A DNA stretch of 54,464 bases from Chloroflexota bacterium (GCA_009840355.1 VXNZ01000037.1:1-54464), one strand, 5' to 3'. Counted from the stretch's first letter, positions 1 to 9,392 are shown. Numbers and translations are program-made. The notes: a model not told the origin generated them from the sequence alone.

Positions 1-298
1 GATGAACTGACAACGGCTCTGGAATCTCCCAGACGGCTGGTAGAGCTCCCCTCAAGGTAAACATCCTCCCGGCAGGGCGACCACCGAGCCCCTATGTGAA
101 GAAGTCCGAGTGCTCGACCTCCTCTCCAGGCTTGATACCGCCCTACAGGCGAAACACGGGTTCTCTCAAAACCATTCCTCCTCCCAGGAGCGTGCGAGCC
201 GAATTGCCACCCGAGAAAGCCACGCTCTCCGGCACGGTTTGTCCGGTCGCATGCAACAAGGGGCAGAAATTTACTGCTCCGGCGGCAACTGAGGATGG
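1..298. other. No recognisable gene at window edge
   Basis: Only short overlapping open frames without ribosome binding sites are seen here, and none encodes a recognisable protein. The stretch lies downstream of the HU gene stop. No strong terminator hairpin with a T-run was seen. Confidence 0.5.
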
Positions 299-604
299 TT
301 ATTGATGACCGCCTCGTACAGTCTGCTCAAGGGTGTTTCCGGCTTTGAAGGCAACATATTTGCGGGCCGGCACATCAATCATCTGCCCCGCATTCTCTCC
401 CGCTATCGCACGCATCTGGCGGGCGGCTCTCTCCTTCACCGAGAATGTGCCGAACCCAGTTAGAGTCACACGGTCGTTCTCAGAAAGCGCTTGTCCAATG
501 CTGTCTAATACAGCCGAAGTGGCATCGGCGGCGGCGGCCTGACTGATTCCCAGTCGTTCCGCTACCATCTTGCTCAATTCAGCCCTGTGTATCACATTCG
601 CCAT
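299..604 (-). CDS. HU-family histone-like DNA-binding protein
   Basis: This 101-residue protein is the size of HU/IHF, the small dimeric proteins that bend and compact bacterial DNA. The N-terminal helices (HRAELSKMVAERLGIS) and the core TLTGFGTFSVKERAAR are the family signature. The usual beta-arm follows, with a PARKYVAFKAG end. The frame runs upstream to 661, but the start at 604 is chosen because GGAGGTG lies about 9 bases before this ATG and the protein then begins MANVIHRAEL, the normal HU length. A candidate promoter lies 76 bases upstream. It stands alone, with no evident operon partner. Which HU or IHF subtype it is cannot be decided from the sequence. Confidence 0.93.
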   Translation of the reverse strand: MANVIHRAELSKMVAERLGISQAAAADATSAVLDSIGQALSENDRVTLTGFGTFSVKERAARQMRAIAGENAGQMIDVPARKYVAFKAGNTLEQTVRGGHQ

Positions 605-679
605 CTGAGTTTCACCTCCTGCATCTCTGTGCGGCTTTCCTGAGTTCACGACATTTATCACAGTTTAAGACCGACGCCA

Positions 680-708
680 ATAATATATGACGCATCGGCT
701 CGATGCAA
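680..708 (-). promoter_or_regulatory. Candidate sigma70 promoter for the HU gene
   Basis: Read on the minus strand, TTGCAT (703-708) and TATTAT (680-685) are separated by 17 bases. They lie about 75 bases upstream of the HU start, in an AT-rich patch. Position and spacing fit, but there is no experimental support. Confidence 0.4.
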
Positions 709-1167
709 TAATTGAGAGTAAATTGAGATGGACTACGTGGACGGGCCGTAGCCTCGCACGCCTGCTTCAATTATAATCCGCGCATCAGGCGATGTGCTCA
801 AGGCTTCAGATCTCTCACGATGCAAGAAAATATACACATTTCTTGCGTCATGACAGTCAAAGCTCACGCGAACGAGCAGCACGCCGTTGAGATGATGAAG
901 CACCTATCGATTTACAGCGAGCACAATGTCGAGCCTGCGCCACCGGCGGCACCCAAGGTGCGCGAGATACGGCTGCCAGGGGCGATCCCGTCTTTCCGCC
1001 GAGAGCTGAGTCTCGCAGACACTTCATGCGCCGCGGGCCGCTGACTGGAGCTGCCGACTAGACGATTTAGCACTCCCGGCGATCTGTGATATCGTCTTGT
1101 AATCCATGCCGGATCGTGTCGGCAACGACAGAGAGATGAGCGTGCGAAGACGCAGGAGGCAAGAGCC
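709..1167. other. Intergenic region without a supported gene
   Basis: A frame of 74 codons (820-1044, +) is open, but it has no ribosome binding site and matches nothing I recognise, so it is not called. The last 20 bases carry the strong GGAGG site of the DUF35 gene. Confidence 0.5.
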
Positions 1168-1596
1168 ATGTCTACGATTCCAGCACTGGAGAGGCCCGCG
1201 CCGGTTCCCAATGAACTGACGAAGCCCTTCTGGGACGCCTGCAACGAGAGGCGGCTGGTTCTGCAAATCTGCACCTCGTGCGAGAGGCTGCAATATCCGC
1301 CCACCCGGCGGTGCGACGAATGTGGGTCGGCCGACAGTCTTGAGTGGAAGGAGGTGCGGGGCAGAGGGCACATTGACGTGTACTTTGTGATACGTGACTC
1401 CCGCATCAAGGGGTTCCGGTCCGCTCAGCCCATCAACTTCGCGGTGATAACCCTGGACGAGGACCCGGGTATCAACTTCCTGTCGAACCTTCCGGGCACC
1501 CCACCGGGCGAGGTCCCGGTCGGAGCGCCGGTCGAGCTGATATTTGAAGAAACGAGTACCGGGCAGCTGGTACATGAGTGGCGGGTGGTTGGCTAG
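1168..1596 (+). CDS. DUF35 / Zn-ribbon OB-fold protein
   Basis: This 142-residue protein has the DUF35 layout. An N-terminal helix (PFWDACNERRLVLQIC) is followed by a rubredoxin-like zinc ribbon with Cys35, Cys38, Cys49 and Cys52 (CTSC and CDEC), then an OB-fold (VRGRGHIDVYFVI to PVELIFEE). Proteins of this family bind acyl-CoA substrates and form complexes with thiolase-fold enzymes, for example in steroid side-chain degradation (ChsH2-Ltp2) and archaeal HMG-CoA formation. The next gene, 54 bases downstream, is such a thiolase-fold protein, so the two probably form one complex. The start is supported by AGGAGG about 8 bases upstream. The specific acyl-CoA substrate cannot be told from the sequence. 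Confidence 0.88.
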   Translation: MSTIPALERPAPVPNELTKPFWDACNERRLVLQICTSCERLQYPPTRRCDECGSADSLEWKEVRGRGHIDVYFVIRDSRIKGFRSAQPINFAVITLDEDPGINFLSNLPGTPPGEVPVGAPVELIFEETSTGQLVHEWRVVG

Positions 1597-1650
1597 TCCT
1601 GCCAGACCTGTGGAGATGTTCGAGAACGCAGTTGCGATAAGGGAGTCGAG

Positions 1651-2946
1651 ATGGCTGGCGACACGAGTTGGATGAGAGACCGGGAAGGTATGGGAGTCTG
1701 GGAGCACCGAGGCAAGGTCGCCGTTGTAGGCTGGGGACAGTCCCACATGGACCGGCGATGGGACGGGGTGAGCCTTGACAGGAGCTGCGGGGGCCTGAGC
1801 AAGGAGGCGTGCCTGAAGGCAATCGCGGACGCGGGCCTGTCGCTGGACGACATTGACGGGCTTATCACGAGCCCGGAGACCCGCGCCGAGCAGACCTGGG
1901 CACCCCGCCCTTACTTCGATCCTCCCTACGACAGCGAAGACGGTCTGACCAAGGCTTCGGCGGATTGGATGCAGAGGGAATTGGGTTTCAGGAACATAAA
2001 GTATCTTGAGTCCGACGCGCCCTACATCGGCCCGATGATGGGACTGGCCGCCCAAGCGGTCGGCGATGGATTATGCGAGACCGCCCTGGTGTGGTATCCG
2101 ATGGTCAACCTTTCAGGACGGTACGGGCACAACAATCCTCAGAATGTCAGCAATGAAGCCCACGGAAACAGCGCATTCACAATTCCATGGGGCTACCAGA
2201 GCGGGGCGATGTTTAATAACCTGGTGGTCTTCCGGCAGTACTGCCAGAAGTACGGCAAGTCCCACGACGGGCTGGCTCCCCTCTGTCTGAACTTGCGCAG
2301 AAACGGCCTGATGACGCCCTGGGGTTTCTACGCTCTGCACGAGCCATATCAGCTTACGCTCGAGGATTACCTAAACGGGCGCGTGATCGAGGAACCGCTG
2401 GTGATCTATGATTGCGACAGGCCGGTGAATACCTGCGCGGCCTTCATCTTCACCACCGCCGAGCGCGCAAGGGACCTGAGGCAGAAGCCGGTCTATGTCC
2501 TTAATCACGCACAGCACAACATCAGGGGCAGGAGCAGCATGGCGACCCTGGATGAGCATCAGGAGGCGGTCGCCAGTCTCGCTCGGAAGATGTGGGAGGG
2601 TTCAGGGCTGGGTCCTGAGAACGTTGACATATTCAACCCATACGACGGATACCTCACGTTTACGCAGCAATTCCTGGAGGGCTTCCAATGGCACGGCGTT
2701 AAGTTAGGAGAAGCTCACGACTTCTATGCCGACGACATCAGGGTCGAAGGGCCGCATCCCTTCCTCTCCAGTGGCGGAAATAACGGAACAGGACGCAACC
2801 GTGCCGTCCTCTACGCTGACAGTATTCAGCAGCTCAGGGGAACGGCAGGCGCGCGACAGGTGACGGTGCGGGCGGAAACTGCCCTTGCGGGCTGCAATAC
2901 ACCCGACAGCAACGGGTTCATGATGTTCAGCAAGTATCCGAGCTAG
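1651..2946 (+). CDS. Thiolase-fold acyl-CoA protein (SCP-x/Ltp2-like)
   Basis: This 431-residue protein belongs to the lipid-transfer/SCP-x thiolase group. The N-terminal half has the GLSKEACLKAIADAGLSLDDIDGL helix typical of these proteins, and the C-terminal half has SSGGNNGTGRNRAVL in place of the canonical GGxxAxGHPxGASG loop. The nucleophilic cysteine of true thiolases is expected near ESDAPYIGPMMG, but no Cys is present there. Ltp2-type retro-aldolases also lack it. Together with the adjacent DUF35 gene this suggests an aldolase-like C-C cleaving pair acting on an acyl-CoA, possibly sterol-derived, rather than a thiolase. A GGGAG site lies just upstream of ATG 1651. The function assignment is inference; the fold assignment is firm. 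Confidence 0.8.
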   Translation: MAGDTSWMRDREGMGVWEHRGKVAVVGWGQSHMDRRWDGVSLDRSCGGLSKEACLKAIADAGLSLDDIDGLITSPETRAEQTWAPRPYFDPPYDSEDGLTKASADWMQRELGFRNIKYLESDAPYIGPMMGLAAQAVGDGLCETALVWYPMVNLSGRYGHNNPQNVSNEAHGNSAFTIPWGYQSGAMFNNLVVFRQYCQKYGKSHDGLAPLCLNLRRNGLMTPWGFYALHEPYQLTLEDYLNGRVIEEPLVIYDCDRPVNTCAAFIFTTAERARDLRQKPVYVLNHAQHNIRGRSSMATLDEHQEAVASLARKMWEGSGLGPENVDIFNPYDGYLTFTQQFLEGFQWHGVKLGEAHDFYADDIRVEGPHPFLSSGGNNGTGRNRAVLYADSIQQLRGTAGARQVTVRAETALAGCNTPDSNGFMMFSKYPS

Positions 2947-3417
2947 AATTCATTCCGGCGGCGCCGTTCGTTGATGCGGCGACAGCGCCGATGGACTCGG
3001 AATCGGCTCCCGCGACGGGGTATGAGTACAACCGCAGGTACAGCCCTCCGCCAGCTACCAGTTCGGCCTGCTGACCATCTCCTCCTCCTTTTATCTTGGT
3101 TTTGGTGTGTGAAAAACAATTCACTTCTTGGATCAGGGTGCGGCAGGGCCGATGTCCCCCAGGTCAGGGAAGACCGCAGGAAAGGGAGGGGCGACGCGCC
3201 CTTCTCACCTAGACCTCCAAATTGCCATACCTGAAGGGTCTATTAGAACATACAAGTTGCCTGGGCGCCACGTCATTAAACTGGACAACCTACCCCTAAC
3301 TTTAGGTCAACGCATTTCCTGTCAGATTTTCCGACTAAGGTGAACTCCGCTTAGGCATGGCTGAATCCCAACTCGGTGATTTCGCCCAGTTTAGTCTTGG
3401 CGCTTACACCCAACGAG
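2947..3417. other. Gene-free stretch between thiolase and membrane protein
   Basis: Several short frames overlap here, none with a ribosome binding site or a recognisable product. The two flanking genes are convergent, so this is a shared 3' region. No clear intrinsic terminator was found. Confidence 0.45.
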
Positions 3418-3840
3418 CTACTGCCTCAGGCGGGAATTCGATAGCCCTCCGAGAAAGGAAGAGACTGCGAAACCTACCAGCATCCCAATAGGGAACCACA
3501 GTCTTTGCGGATAAAACACATAGAAAGCGTACACTGCCCACGAAGAAAGAAGAATCCCGACTATACAGGAAAATAAAGCCCTTCTCGTCTTCGCCACCGA
3601 AGCGGCAATGGCTCCTCCAAGGAAACCACCGATAACGCAGCCCACCAGTACGATCAGCAGGCCGTTCGTGTCTGCCGATGCCACTCGCAGAGCATTTGCT
3701 TCCGGGGTCTGTGGATCCAGCAGCTCCGGTGGTGGAGGGTACAGGCGAGTTGACACCAGACCACCTAGGAAGAAAATGGCGGCACCTAAGACTGTACCCA
3801 CTATTGGGGCGGAGACGTTTCTAAACCAGACTTCACCCAT
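3418..3840 (-). CDS. Small four-helix membrane protein
   Basis: I do not recognise this 140-residue protein. It has about four hydrophobic segments: near residues 10-30 (VGTVLGAAIFFLGGLV), 57-80 (GLLIVLVGCVIGGFLGGAIAA), 88-110 (LFSCIVGILLSSWAVYAFYV) and 115-132 (WFPIGMLVGFAVSSFLGGL). Glycine-rich helices suggest close packing. AGAGGT lies just upstream of the ATG. It lies downstream of a DUF5671-like gene on the same strand, 183 bases away, and could be co-transcribed. No catalytic motif is visible. Confidence 0.6.
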   Translation of the reverse strand: MGEVWFRNVSAPIVGTVLGAAIFFLGGLVSTRLYPPPPELLDPQTPEANALRVASADTNGLLIVLVGCVIGGFLGGAIAASVAKTRRALFSCIVGILLSSWAVYAFYVFYPQRLWFPIGMLVGFAVSSFLGGLSNSRLRQ

Positions 3841-4023
3841 AGGTGACCTCTACTTTCTCTGGGTTTTTGTGCACTTGCAAGTTTGTCCATGAGGCTATTT
3901 GTCGAATCTCGTGATTCCGTCGGGATGTAGTTGCTGCGTCACTGTCTGACCTGAAATGGAATATTCTACTCACTGCTTCCAGTCATTGGGTATGTTCTCT
4001 CCGTAGTGCCGGCAGGACCGCCA

Positions 4024-5100
4024 TTATTCCCGGTCTGCGGGAGCCTGAGCCCGTAGCTGGAAGCACGTTTTACCTTCATCGTGATCCCAGACTCTTTCCG
4101 AGAAGCTGCGTTCATTCGCGTAGGGCAGATCGTCGGTACTTGTTGAGAAGACTGCACAAAGCTCGTAGTCCATGCCCCCGATGGTGCGGTACTCGTACGG
4201 AGCGCCTGTTGCGCGATCACGTATTCTATCCAGGTCGTACGGGGGACCGGCAAGCTGGTTCAACTTCGCAGGTAATTCTCCATTCAGTTCCCAGTAGAGA
4301 TTCACGTTGTCGGCAACATTGGACAGATGGGCTACACGATCCTCGTCGAGTCTGATCTCCCGCTGCTGCCAGGGGGAACCTACCAGGAAAAGCGCGTACG
4401 CGATGCAACCCGTTACCGCGATCACCACGGCTGGAGCAAGGAGACGTAATGCCCAGGCGCTCTGGGGTATTGGCGCCACGACTTCGGCCTGGCGCATGTC
4501 CCAGATGTAGTAGCCGAAAATGCACCCGGTGACTAGAAGAGTGGCACCCGCTTTCAGTAAGAAGCGTAGTGTCGGGTCCCCTCCCAGCAGGTTTGCCAAA
4601 ATGGCGATCAGATCGCCAAGGATTACACCGGCTGCGACAACGAGAGTGATGTAGGTCAACCAACGCCTCACGGGGGATTGACGGCGCTCCGGGCTCTTAC
4701 TCGCCTGTTTAGCCAGCCACCTAGTTAAGAGCAGAAATAAAGGGAACGCAACGATTACCGAGGCTAGGGCAGTCGCCTGCTCGCTGGAAGGGTATCTTCC
4801 CTCGGTATCAAGTGCGTCGGGAAAGCTGTAGTCGACAAGGCCGAATACCAAGATGGCAAAGCTTATGGCAGAGACGTACAAGGCAATGAACGACACCATG
4901 TATAGAAACGCCTCGCGTGCGTACAGGTAAGGTCTGGGCCTCGGAACGGCGATAGAAAATTCGACGGGCGCAAAACTGTGCAGACTGTCTGTAACTTCGC
5001 TGTCCGTCCAGCCTGCCTCAAGCAGTTTGCCGCGAATCGTGTCGCGGCTATGTCCTTCATCCAGTGCATCCTTGACGAATACTTGAAGTTCTCGGTTCAT
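4024..5100 (-). CDS. DUF5671-like polytopic membrane protein
   Basis: This is a 358-residue protein. Residues 1-40 (NRELQVFVKDALDEGHSRDTIRGKLLEAGWT) form the short helical SHOCT/UBA-like domain often placed before DUF5671. Six or so hydrophobic segments follow between residues 60 and 245 (VSFIALYVSAISFAILVFGLV, ASVIVAFPLFLLLT, YITLVVAAGVILGDLIAI, and so on). A soluble C-terminal tail of about 100 residues (EDRVAHLSNVADNVNLYWE onward) resembles the extracytoplasmic tail of pilin-like or type II secretion G-like proteins. The start at 5100 is preferred over the upstream frame extension because AAGGAGG lies about 8 bases before it. The function is unknown. Confidence 0.72.
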   Translation of the reverse strand: MNRELQVFVKDALDEGHSRDTIRGKLLEAGWTDSEVTDSLHSFAPVEFSIAVPRPRPYLYAREAFLYMVSFIALYVSAISFAILVFGLVDYSFPDALDTEGRYPSSEQATALASVIVAFPLFLLLTRWLAKQASKSPERRQSPVRRWLTYITLVVAAGVILGDLIAILANLLGGDPTLRFLLKAGATLLVTGCIFGYYIWDMRQAEVVAPIPQSAWALRLLAPAVVIAVTGCIAYALFLVGSPWQQREIRLDEDRVAHLSNVADNVNLYWELNGELPAKLNQLAGPPYDLDRIRDRATGAPYEYRTIGGMDYELCAVFSTSTDDLPYANERSFSERVWDHDEGKTCFQLRAQAPADRE

Positions 5101-5421
5101 GAGTTTGCCTCCTTGAGCAGTAATAAATGAAAGCACTTTGCGAGTGCGACAGTCTCTACCATTTCCAGCGATTGCCGGATGATTTCAGAGGACTCAGTAA
5201 TGGAATACTCAATCTGCATAAAGCTCCATTGGTATTGCCAAGACTATGCTCAAACAGTACGTGCCTGGGATTGTATCGCCCTAAACATATCGTATATATA
5301 ACAATAATGGTGTATTCTATGTCTTTCCTATAACAATTCGGATTGGTTCTTACGTACCCTGACCCAGAAACGGAATTAACTCCCTGAATACAGTAGTCGT
5401 ACTTGGAAGAGAGGTGGGCTC
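5101..5421. other. Divergent intergenic region
   Basis: This 321-base AT-rich spacer separates the divergent DUF5671-like gene and sensor-regulator 1. A candidate plus-strand promoter is annotated separately. No gene is supported. Confidence 0.6.
5271..5298 (+). promoter_or_regulatory. Candidate promoter for sensor-regulator 1
   Basis: TTGTAT (5271-5276) and TATATA (5293-5298) are spaced by 16 bases within an AT-rich patch about 120 bases upstream of the sensor start. The long leader and the presence of other A/T hexamers make this tentative. Confidence 0.3.
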
Positions 5422-7812
5422 TTGAAGGCGTGTGACAATCTAACGTCGGAAATGAAGGAGATGCATGACCGGCTAATTGAACTGACCGGCGCGATCCTGC
5501 GCATCAATGAAGATCTCGACTTTTACGGTGTACTCAAGGAGGTTGTCCACAGCGCTCGTGTCCTTTCAGGTGCGCGTTATGGCGGGATAACCGTACTCGA
5601 CGACTCGGGGCAACTAGAGGAATTTGTGACGAGCGGGCTGACCCCGGAAGAACATAAGACCCTGGCTGAATTGCCTGAAAGTGCGAGTTTCTTTGACCAT
5701 CTCAATGGCGTGAATGAGACGCTGAGGATAGTCGATCTTCCAGCCTATATGAGATCAATCGGCATACCCGAACTGCGTAGTCCAATCGATGTCGCTTCCC
5801 TATTGGTGGCACCAATTCGCAACAAAGACCTGCGGATGGGTTCCATATACCTGGCTAGAGGTGTCGAAGGAAGTGAGTTCACGAACGATGATGAGGATGT
5901 CCTGTTGATGTTTGCTGCTCAGGCGGCTCTGGTGATAGCTAACGCGCGGAGGTTTAGGAACGAACAGCGAGCAAGATCTGACCTTGAGGCTCTGATCAAC
6001 ACGTCTCCGGTGGGTGTTGTCGTATTCGATGCTAAATCCGGCGCGCCCGTGTCTCACAACAGGGAAACACTGCGGATCATTACAGGTCTTGGAGAGGTTG
6101 AACACCCTCGTGAACGTATTATGGATGTTTTGAGCATACGCAGGATGGACGGCAGAGAAGTTCGCATGGAAGAGACCTCCCTCGTGCAGATGGTCAGTTC
6201 TGGCGGAACAATTCGTGCTGAGGAAGTCGTCCTCCAGTTGCCGGAAGGTAAGCCCATGACTGTGCTGGTCAACGCCACACCCATTTACTCCGCAGAGGGT
6301 AGTGAGATGGAATCAGTGATCGTAACCCTCCAGGATATGACACCAATTGAGTATCTCGAGAGGTTGAGAGCTGAGTTTCTCGGTATGGTCAGTCACGAGC
6401 TGCGTACGCCTCTAGCCGCCATCAAGGGAGCGGCCGCCACGCTACTCGACGAGTCCGGAAGTCTGAACTCCGGAGATGTCCGGCACTTCCACACAATTAT
6501 CGACGACCAGGCCGATCGAATGCGTAGGATGATCTCGGATCTGCTGGATATGGCACACATCGAGTCGGGCAGTCTTACCATCAACCCAGAAGCATCCGAC
6601 CCTGCGACCCTCCTGGAACAGGCGGCAAAAGCCTTTGTCGGCGGCGGAGGCCGAAACGAGCTACGCTTCGAGCTACCGGCGGAACTTCCAACTGTTATGG
6701 CAGATAGGCCTCGAATTATACAGGTCGTTAGCAACCTACTCTACAATGCGTCTCGCCACTCGCAGGACTTTTCTATTATTCGAGTGACTGCTGCCCATCA
6801 GAACCTCCACGTTGCGGTTTCGATTTCAGATGACGGGTGGGGCCTGATGCCCGATCAACTGCCATACCTGTTTCGGAAGCACTCCCGAATTGAAGGTAAC
6901 AACGTCAGTAGGGAGACTACTGGAATGGGCCTGGGTCTGGCCATCTGCAAGGGTATAGTCGAGGCTCATGGCGGCAGGATATGGGCGGAGAGTGAGGGCC
7001 AAGAACAGGGCACTCGGTTCACATTTACGATTCCAGTTGCTGAACGTAGCGCCTCAGAATTGTCTGTAGACCTTTATGGCGTTTCGGGTGGGGCGCGTGC
7101 CGAAGCGGAAGAACAGGCGTGCATCCTGGTGGTGGATGATGACCCGCAGATACTGAGACAGGTAAGAGATATCCTCTACGAAGCCGGCTATGTAACGATC
7201 CTTGCGTCTCACCCTGAGGAAGCAGTCGCCCTGACAGAGTCGAATGAACCTCAGCTGGTCCTGCTAGATTCGGTACTGTCAGGAACCGACGGTATGGAGT
7301 TGATGCAAGACATCCAGGCTATCTCAGACATACCTGCGATCTTCCTTTCTGCGTACGGCAGAAGCCAAAGTATCGAGCGCGCTCTTGACCTGGGAGCCGC
7401 AGATTATATGCTCAAACCCTTCTCACCAACCGAACTTACAGCGAGAATCCGGGCCGCGCTGCGAAGGGAGTCGGAACCGAATAGAATCGAACCTTCTGAT
7501 GCCTTTCATCTGGGCACCCTGAGGATCGACTATACGCACCGACAGGTTCTGGTAGACGCCCAGTCGGTACATCTGACTCCCATTGAGTACGAGATGCTGC
7601 GCTTCCTCTCATTGAATGCCGGGAGAGTAGTGACTCACGATCAGTTATTGCGACGAGTCTGGCGCGTGCCCAGAAACGGTGATCCCCAAGTTGTTCGAAC
7701 TCACATGCGCAGGCTCAGACGTAAGCTGGGCGATGATGCAGCCAATCCGATGTTTATCTTCACAGAGCCAAGGATGGGCTACCGTATGCCGAGGGCCAGC
7801 AAATCCGGCTAA
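5422..7812 (+). CDS. Fusion sensor kinase-response regulator 1 (GAF-PAS-HisKA-HATPase-REC-wHTH)
   Basis: This 796-residue protein joins a complete two-component system with its DNA-binding output. Order: a GAF domain (about 25-180), a PAS domain opening LEALINTSPVGVVVFDA (about 190-305), HisKA with SHELRTPL and the phospho-acceptor His325, and an HATPase domain with N-box NLLYNASRHS, G1 DDGWGLMP and G2 TGMGLGLAICKG. A receiver domain follows with acidic pocket DDDPQ and phospho-acceptor Asp616 (LLDSVLSGTDG), then an OmpR/PhoB-type winged helix (about 700-790). A TTG start is chosen because GAGAGGTGG lies 4-6 bases upstream; an ATG at 5452 is the alternative. It is a paralogue of the protein at 19214-21628 and converges with a lipoprotein gene. 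The direct regulon is unknown. Confidence 0.93.
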   Translation: MKACDNLTSEMKEMHDRLIELTGAILRINEDLDFYGVLKEVVHSARVLSGARYGGITVLDDSGQLEEFVTSGLTPEEHKTLAELPESASFFDHLNGVNETLRIVDLPAYMRSIGIPELRSPIDVASLLVAPIRNKDLRMGSIYLARGVEGSEFTNDDEDVLLMFAAQAALVIANARRFRNEQRARSDLEALINTSPVGVVVFDAKSGAPVSHNRETLRIITGLGEVEHPRERIMDVLSIRRMDGREVRMEETSLVQMVSSGGTIRAEEVVLQLPEGKPMTVLVNATPIYSAEGSEMESVIVTLQDMTPIEYLERLRAEFLGMVSHELRTPLAAIKGAAATLLDESGSLNSGDVRHFHTIIDDQADRMRRMISDLLDMAHIESGSLTINPEASDPATLLEQAAKAFVGGGGRNELRFELPAELPTVMADRPRIIQVVSNLLYNASRHSQDFSIIRVTAAHQNLHVAVSISDDGWGLMPDQLPYLFRKHSRIEGNNVSRETTGMGLGLAICKGIVEAHGGRIWAESEGQEQGTRFTFTIPVAERSASELSVDLYGVSGGARAEAEEQACILVVDDDPQILRQVRDILYEAGYVTILASHPEEAVALTESNEPQLVLLDSVLSGTDGMELMQDIQAISDIPAIFLSAYGRSQSIERALDLGAADYMLKPFSPTELTARIRAALRRESEPNRIEPSDAFHLGTLRIDYTHRQVLVDAQSVHLTPIEYEMLRFLSLNAGRVVTHDQLLRRVWRVPRNGDPQVVRTHMRRLRRKLGDDAANPMFIFTEPRMGYRMPRASKSG

Positions 7813-7976
7813 AAGTTACCGCTGAAGATATGCAGCCAAAGTCCAGATGCCAATTGCAGCGAGAGTTTCTGTGTGACTGGCAGCGTAAAGGACACGCCGT
7901 TGAAGCGGGGCTCTGATCAATCCTGATACTGCTTGCCGGCATGAGCACTCACTTCGCCAGTCGGCGTAGCGCTGAC

Positions 7977-9392
7977 TTATTCAGGGTACACCCACTGGTC
8001 AAGGTCCAGATTGGCGAACTGCCCGTCCTCACCAACCAGATCCGACTCCGGCGCGTCGAAGGTGAACCCAAGGATGCGACTCTCTCCGGGGACAAGCGGA
8101 GGAATACTCGGGTCAGCGGCATTGAATGTCAGTGTGTGAGTTCCGCTGCCTTCGAAGTAAGGCAGGCTCCATCCCCCCGTCGAGGTGTCCTGCACATAGA
8201 GTCCTACCTCTCCAATTACAGTTACCGGTTCGCTGAAAGTAACCTCGACATTGCCGTCGCTGTTTTTGGATAGTGCGACAACCTCTGGCCTACTTGACTG
8301 TCCAACAGCGCCGTCTGACCCGGAAGGAGGCATCAGCGGCGCTTCGCCTTCGATGTAATTCTCTGGCGCCGTGATTTCGAGCGGCTCATTGTGGCCACTG
8401 TAACGCAGTTCGGCTAACTGATGCGCCGTCCCCGCTTCATTATCAGGTATCAACACCGAAACCGATCGGTGAAGGAAGCTACTTGCGCTCAAGACCAGCT
8501 GTATCTCTAGTGGAGGTCCCTGCGCTCCGAGCTGCTCTGGTGTCGCCTCATAGGATACGATATATTCTGAGTTGTCCTCGGTTAGCTCCACACTCTTCCA
8601 GACGATGCTTGGATCGTCCAGATTCTGAAGTTGATGCTCGACCATCTCCAGGGACATTAGCATCTCCGCCATATCGTCCGCCGAGAGCGATGTCTTGACC
8701 CATTGGTCTGTTCTGCCATCGTTCGCGTAAAAGGCTCCGCCCGTGACGATGAACTGCAACATTTCACCTTCCGGACCCTCCATCGTCATACTGAACTCGT
8801 CCGGAGACACCCTGATCACCTGCATCCTGATACCCGGTGGTTCCTCGCCCTGCGGAATCAGGCCGGCGAATAGCGCGCCGATGTTAAATTCGATATCTAC
8901 CTTTACGCCATTCAGGACACTCATCGCGGTGTTGCTGCACGAAACAACCAGTCTCGGGTCGGTCAGTGTCCCGTTCGTGAGGCATTCCGGTGGCAGTTCT
9001 GCTGCCATTTCATCGGATGGTGCTGCGCTGGTCTCTAGCTCGCCGTCGCCGTTTTCGCTGTCGGGCACCGGCGTAGGGGACGTGGTCGGAGCCGGTGTAG
9101 CGGTATTCTGCGGTTTCGGCGTAGCCGTAGCGGTCGCCTGCGCTGTGGGCACGGTCGCCTGGGTAGGCACAGGTGTGGCCTGTTTAGGTTCAGTTGCGGA
9201 TGGGGTTGCCGAAACATCTGCGGCTGACTGCACGGTCGCCGGACCCACCGGCAGGGAAGGCGTATCCTCATCTGAGTCCGACTCACATGCGACCGCGAAC
9301 ATGAGCACCAGAGATACCAGCAATGCGGCGATGAGACCGTATCCGCCTGGTGCGCCGGTGCCCGACAATAGAGCGCGCCTCTGGGAACCCAT
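7977..9392 (-). CDS. Lipoprotein with Thr/Pro linker and LppX-like domain
   Basis: This is a 471-residue exported protein. The N-terminal segment (GLIAALLVSLVLMFAVAC) is a lipoprotein signal with the Cys at about residue 36. A Thr/Pro/Ala-rich spacer (about 60-115) probably spans the wall. A beta-rich domain (about 150-345) resembles the LppX/LprG/LolA-like lipid-binding fold (GVKVDIEFNIGALFAG, GGAFYANDGRTDQWVKTSL). A C-terminal Ig/Swm-B-like unit follows (VVALSKNSDGNVEVTFSEPV). GGAGG lies about 10 bases before the ATG. The gene converges with sensor-regulator 1, leaving 164 bases between the stops. Lipid or hydrophobic ligand binding is inferred from fold only. Confidence 0.72.
   Translation of the reverse strand: MGSQRRALLSGTGAPGGYGLIAALLVSLVLMFAVACESDSDEDTPSLPVGPATVQSAADVSATPSATEPKQATPVPTQATVPTAQATATATPKPQNTATPAPTTSPTPVPDSENGDGELETSAAPSDEMAAELPPECLTNGTLTDPRLVVSCSNTAMSVLNGVKVDIEFNIGALFAGLIPQGEEPPGIRMQVIRVSPDEFSMTMEGPEGEMLQFIVTGGAFYANDGRTDQWVKTSLSADDMAEMLMSLEMVEHQLQNLDDPSIVWKSVELTEDNSEYIVSYEATPEQLGAQGPPLEIQLVLSASSFLHRSVSVLIPDNEAGTAHQLAELRYSGHNEPLEITAPENYIEGEAPLMPPSGSDGAVGQSSRPEVVALSKNSDGNVEVTFSEPVTVIGEVGLYVQDTSTGGWSLPYFEGSGTHTLTFNAADPSIPPLVPGESRILGFTFDAPESDLVGEDGQFANLDLDQWVYPE

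Noticed and set aside
96-305. Overlapping open frames at the left edge
   Set aside because: They overlap each other in different frames, have no ribosome binding site and match nothing recognisable.
820-1044. A 74-codon open frame upstream of the DUF35 gene
   Set aside because: No ribosome binding site and no recognisable sequence; it is mostly in a GC-rich low-information stretch.
3242-3256. ATTAGAACATACAA shared with 10907-10921
   Set aside because: A 14-base match is expected several times by chance among pairs of positions in a window of this size, and flanks do not match.
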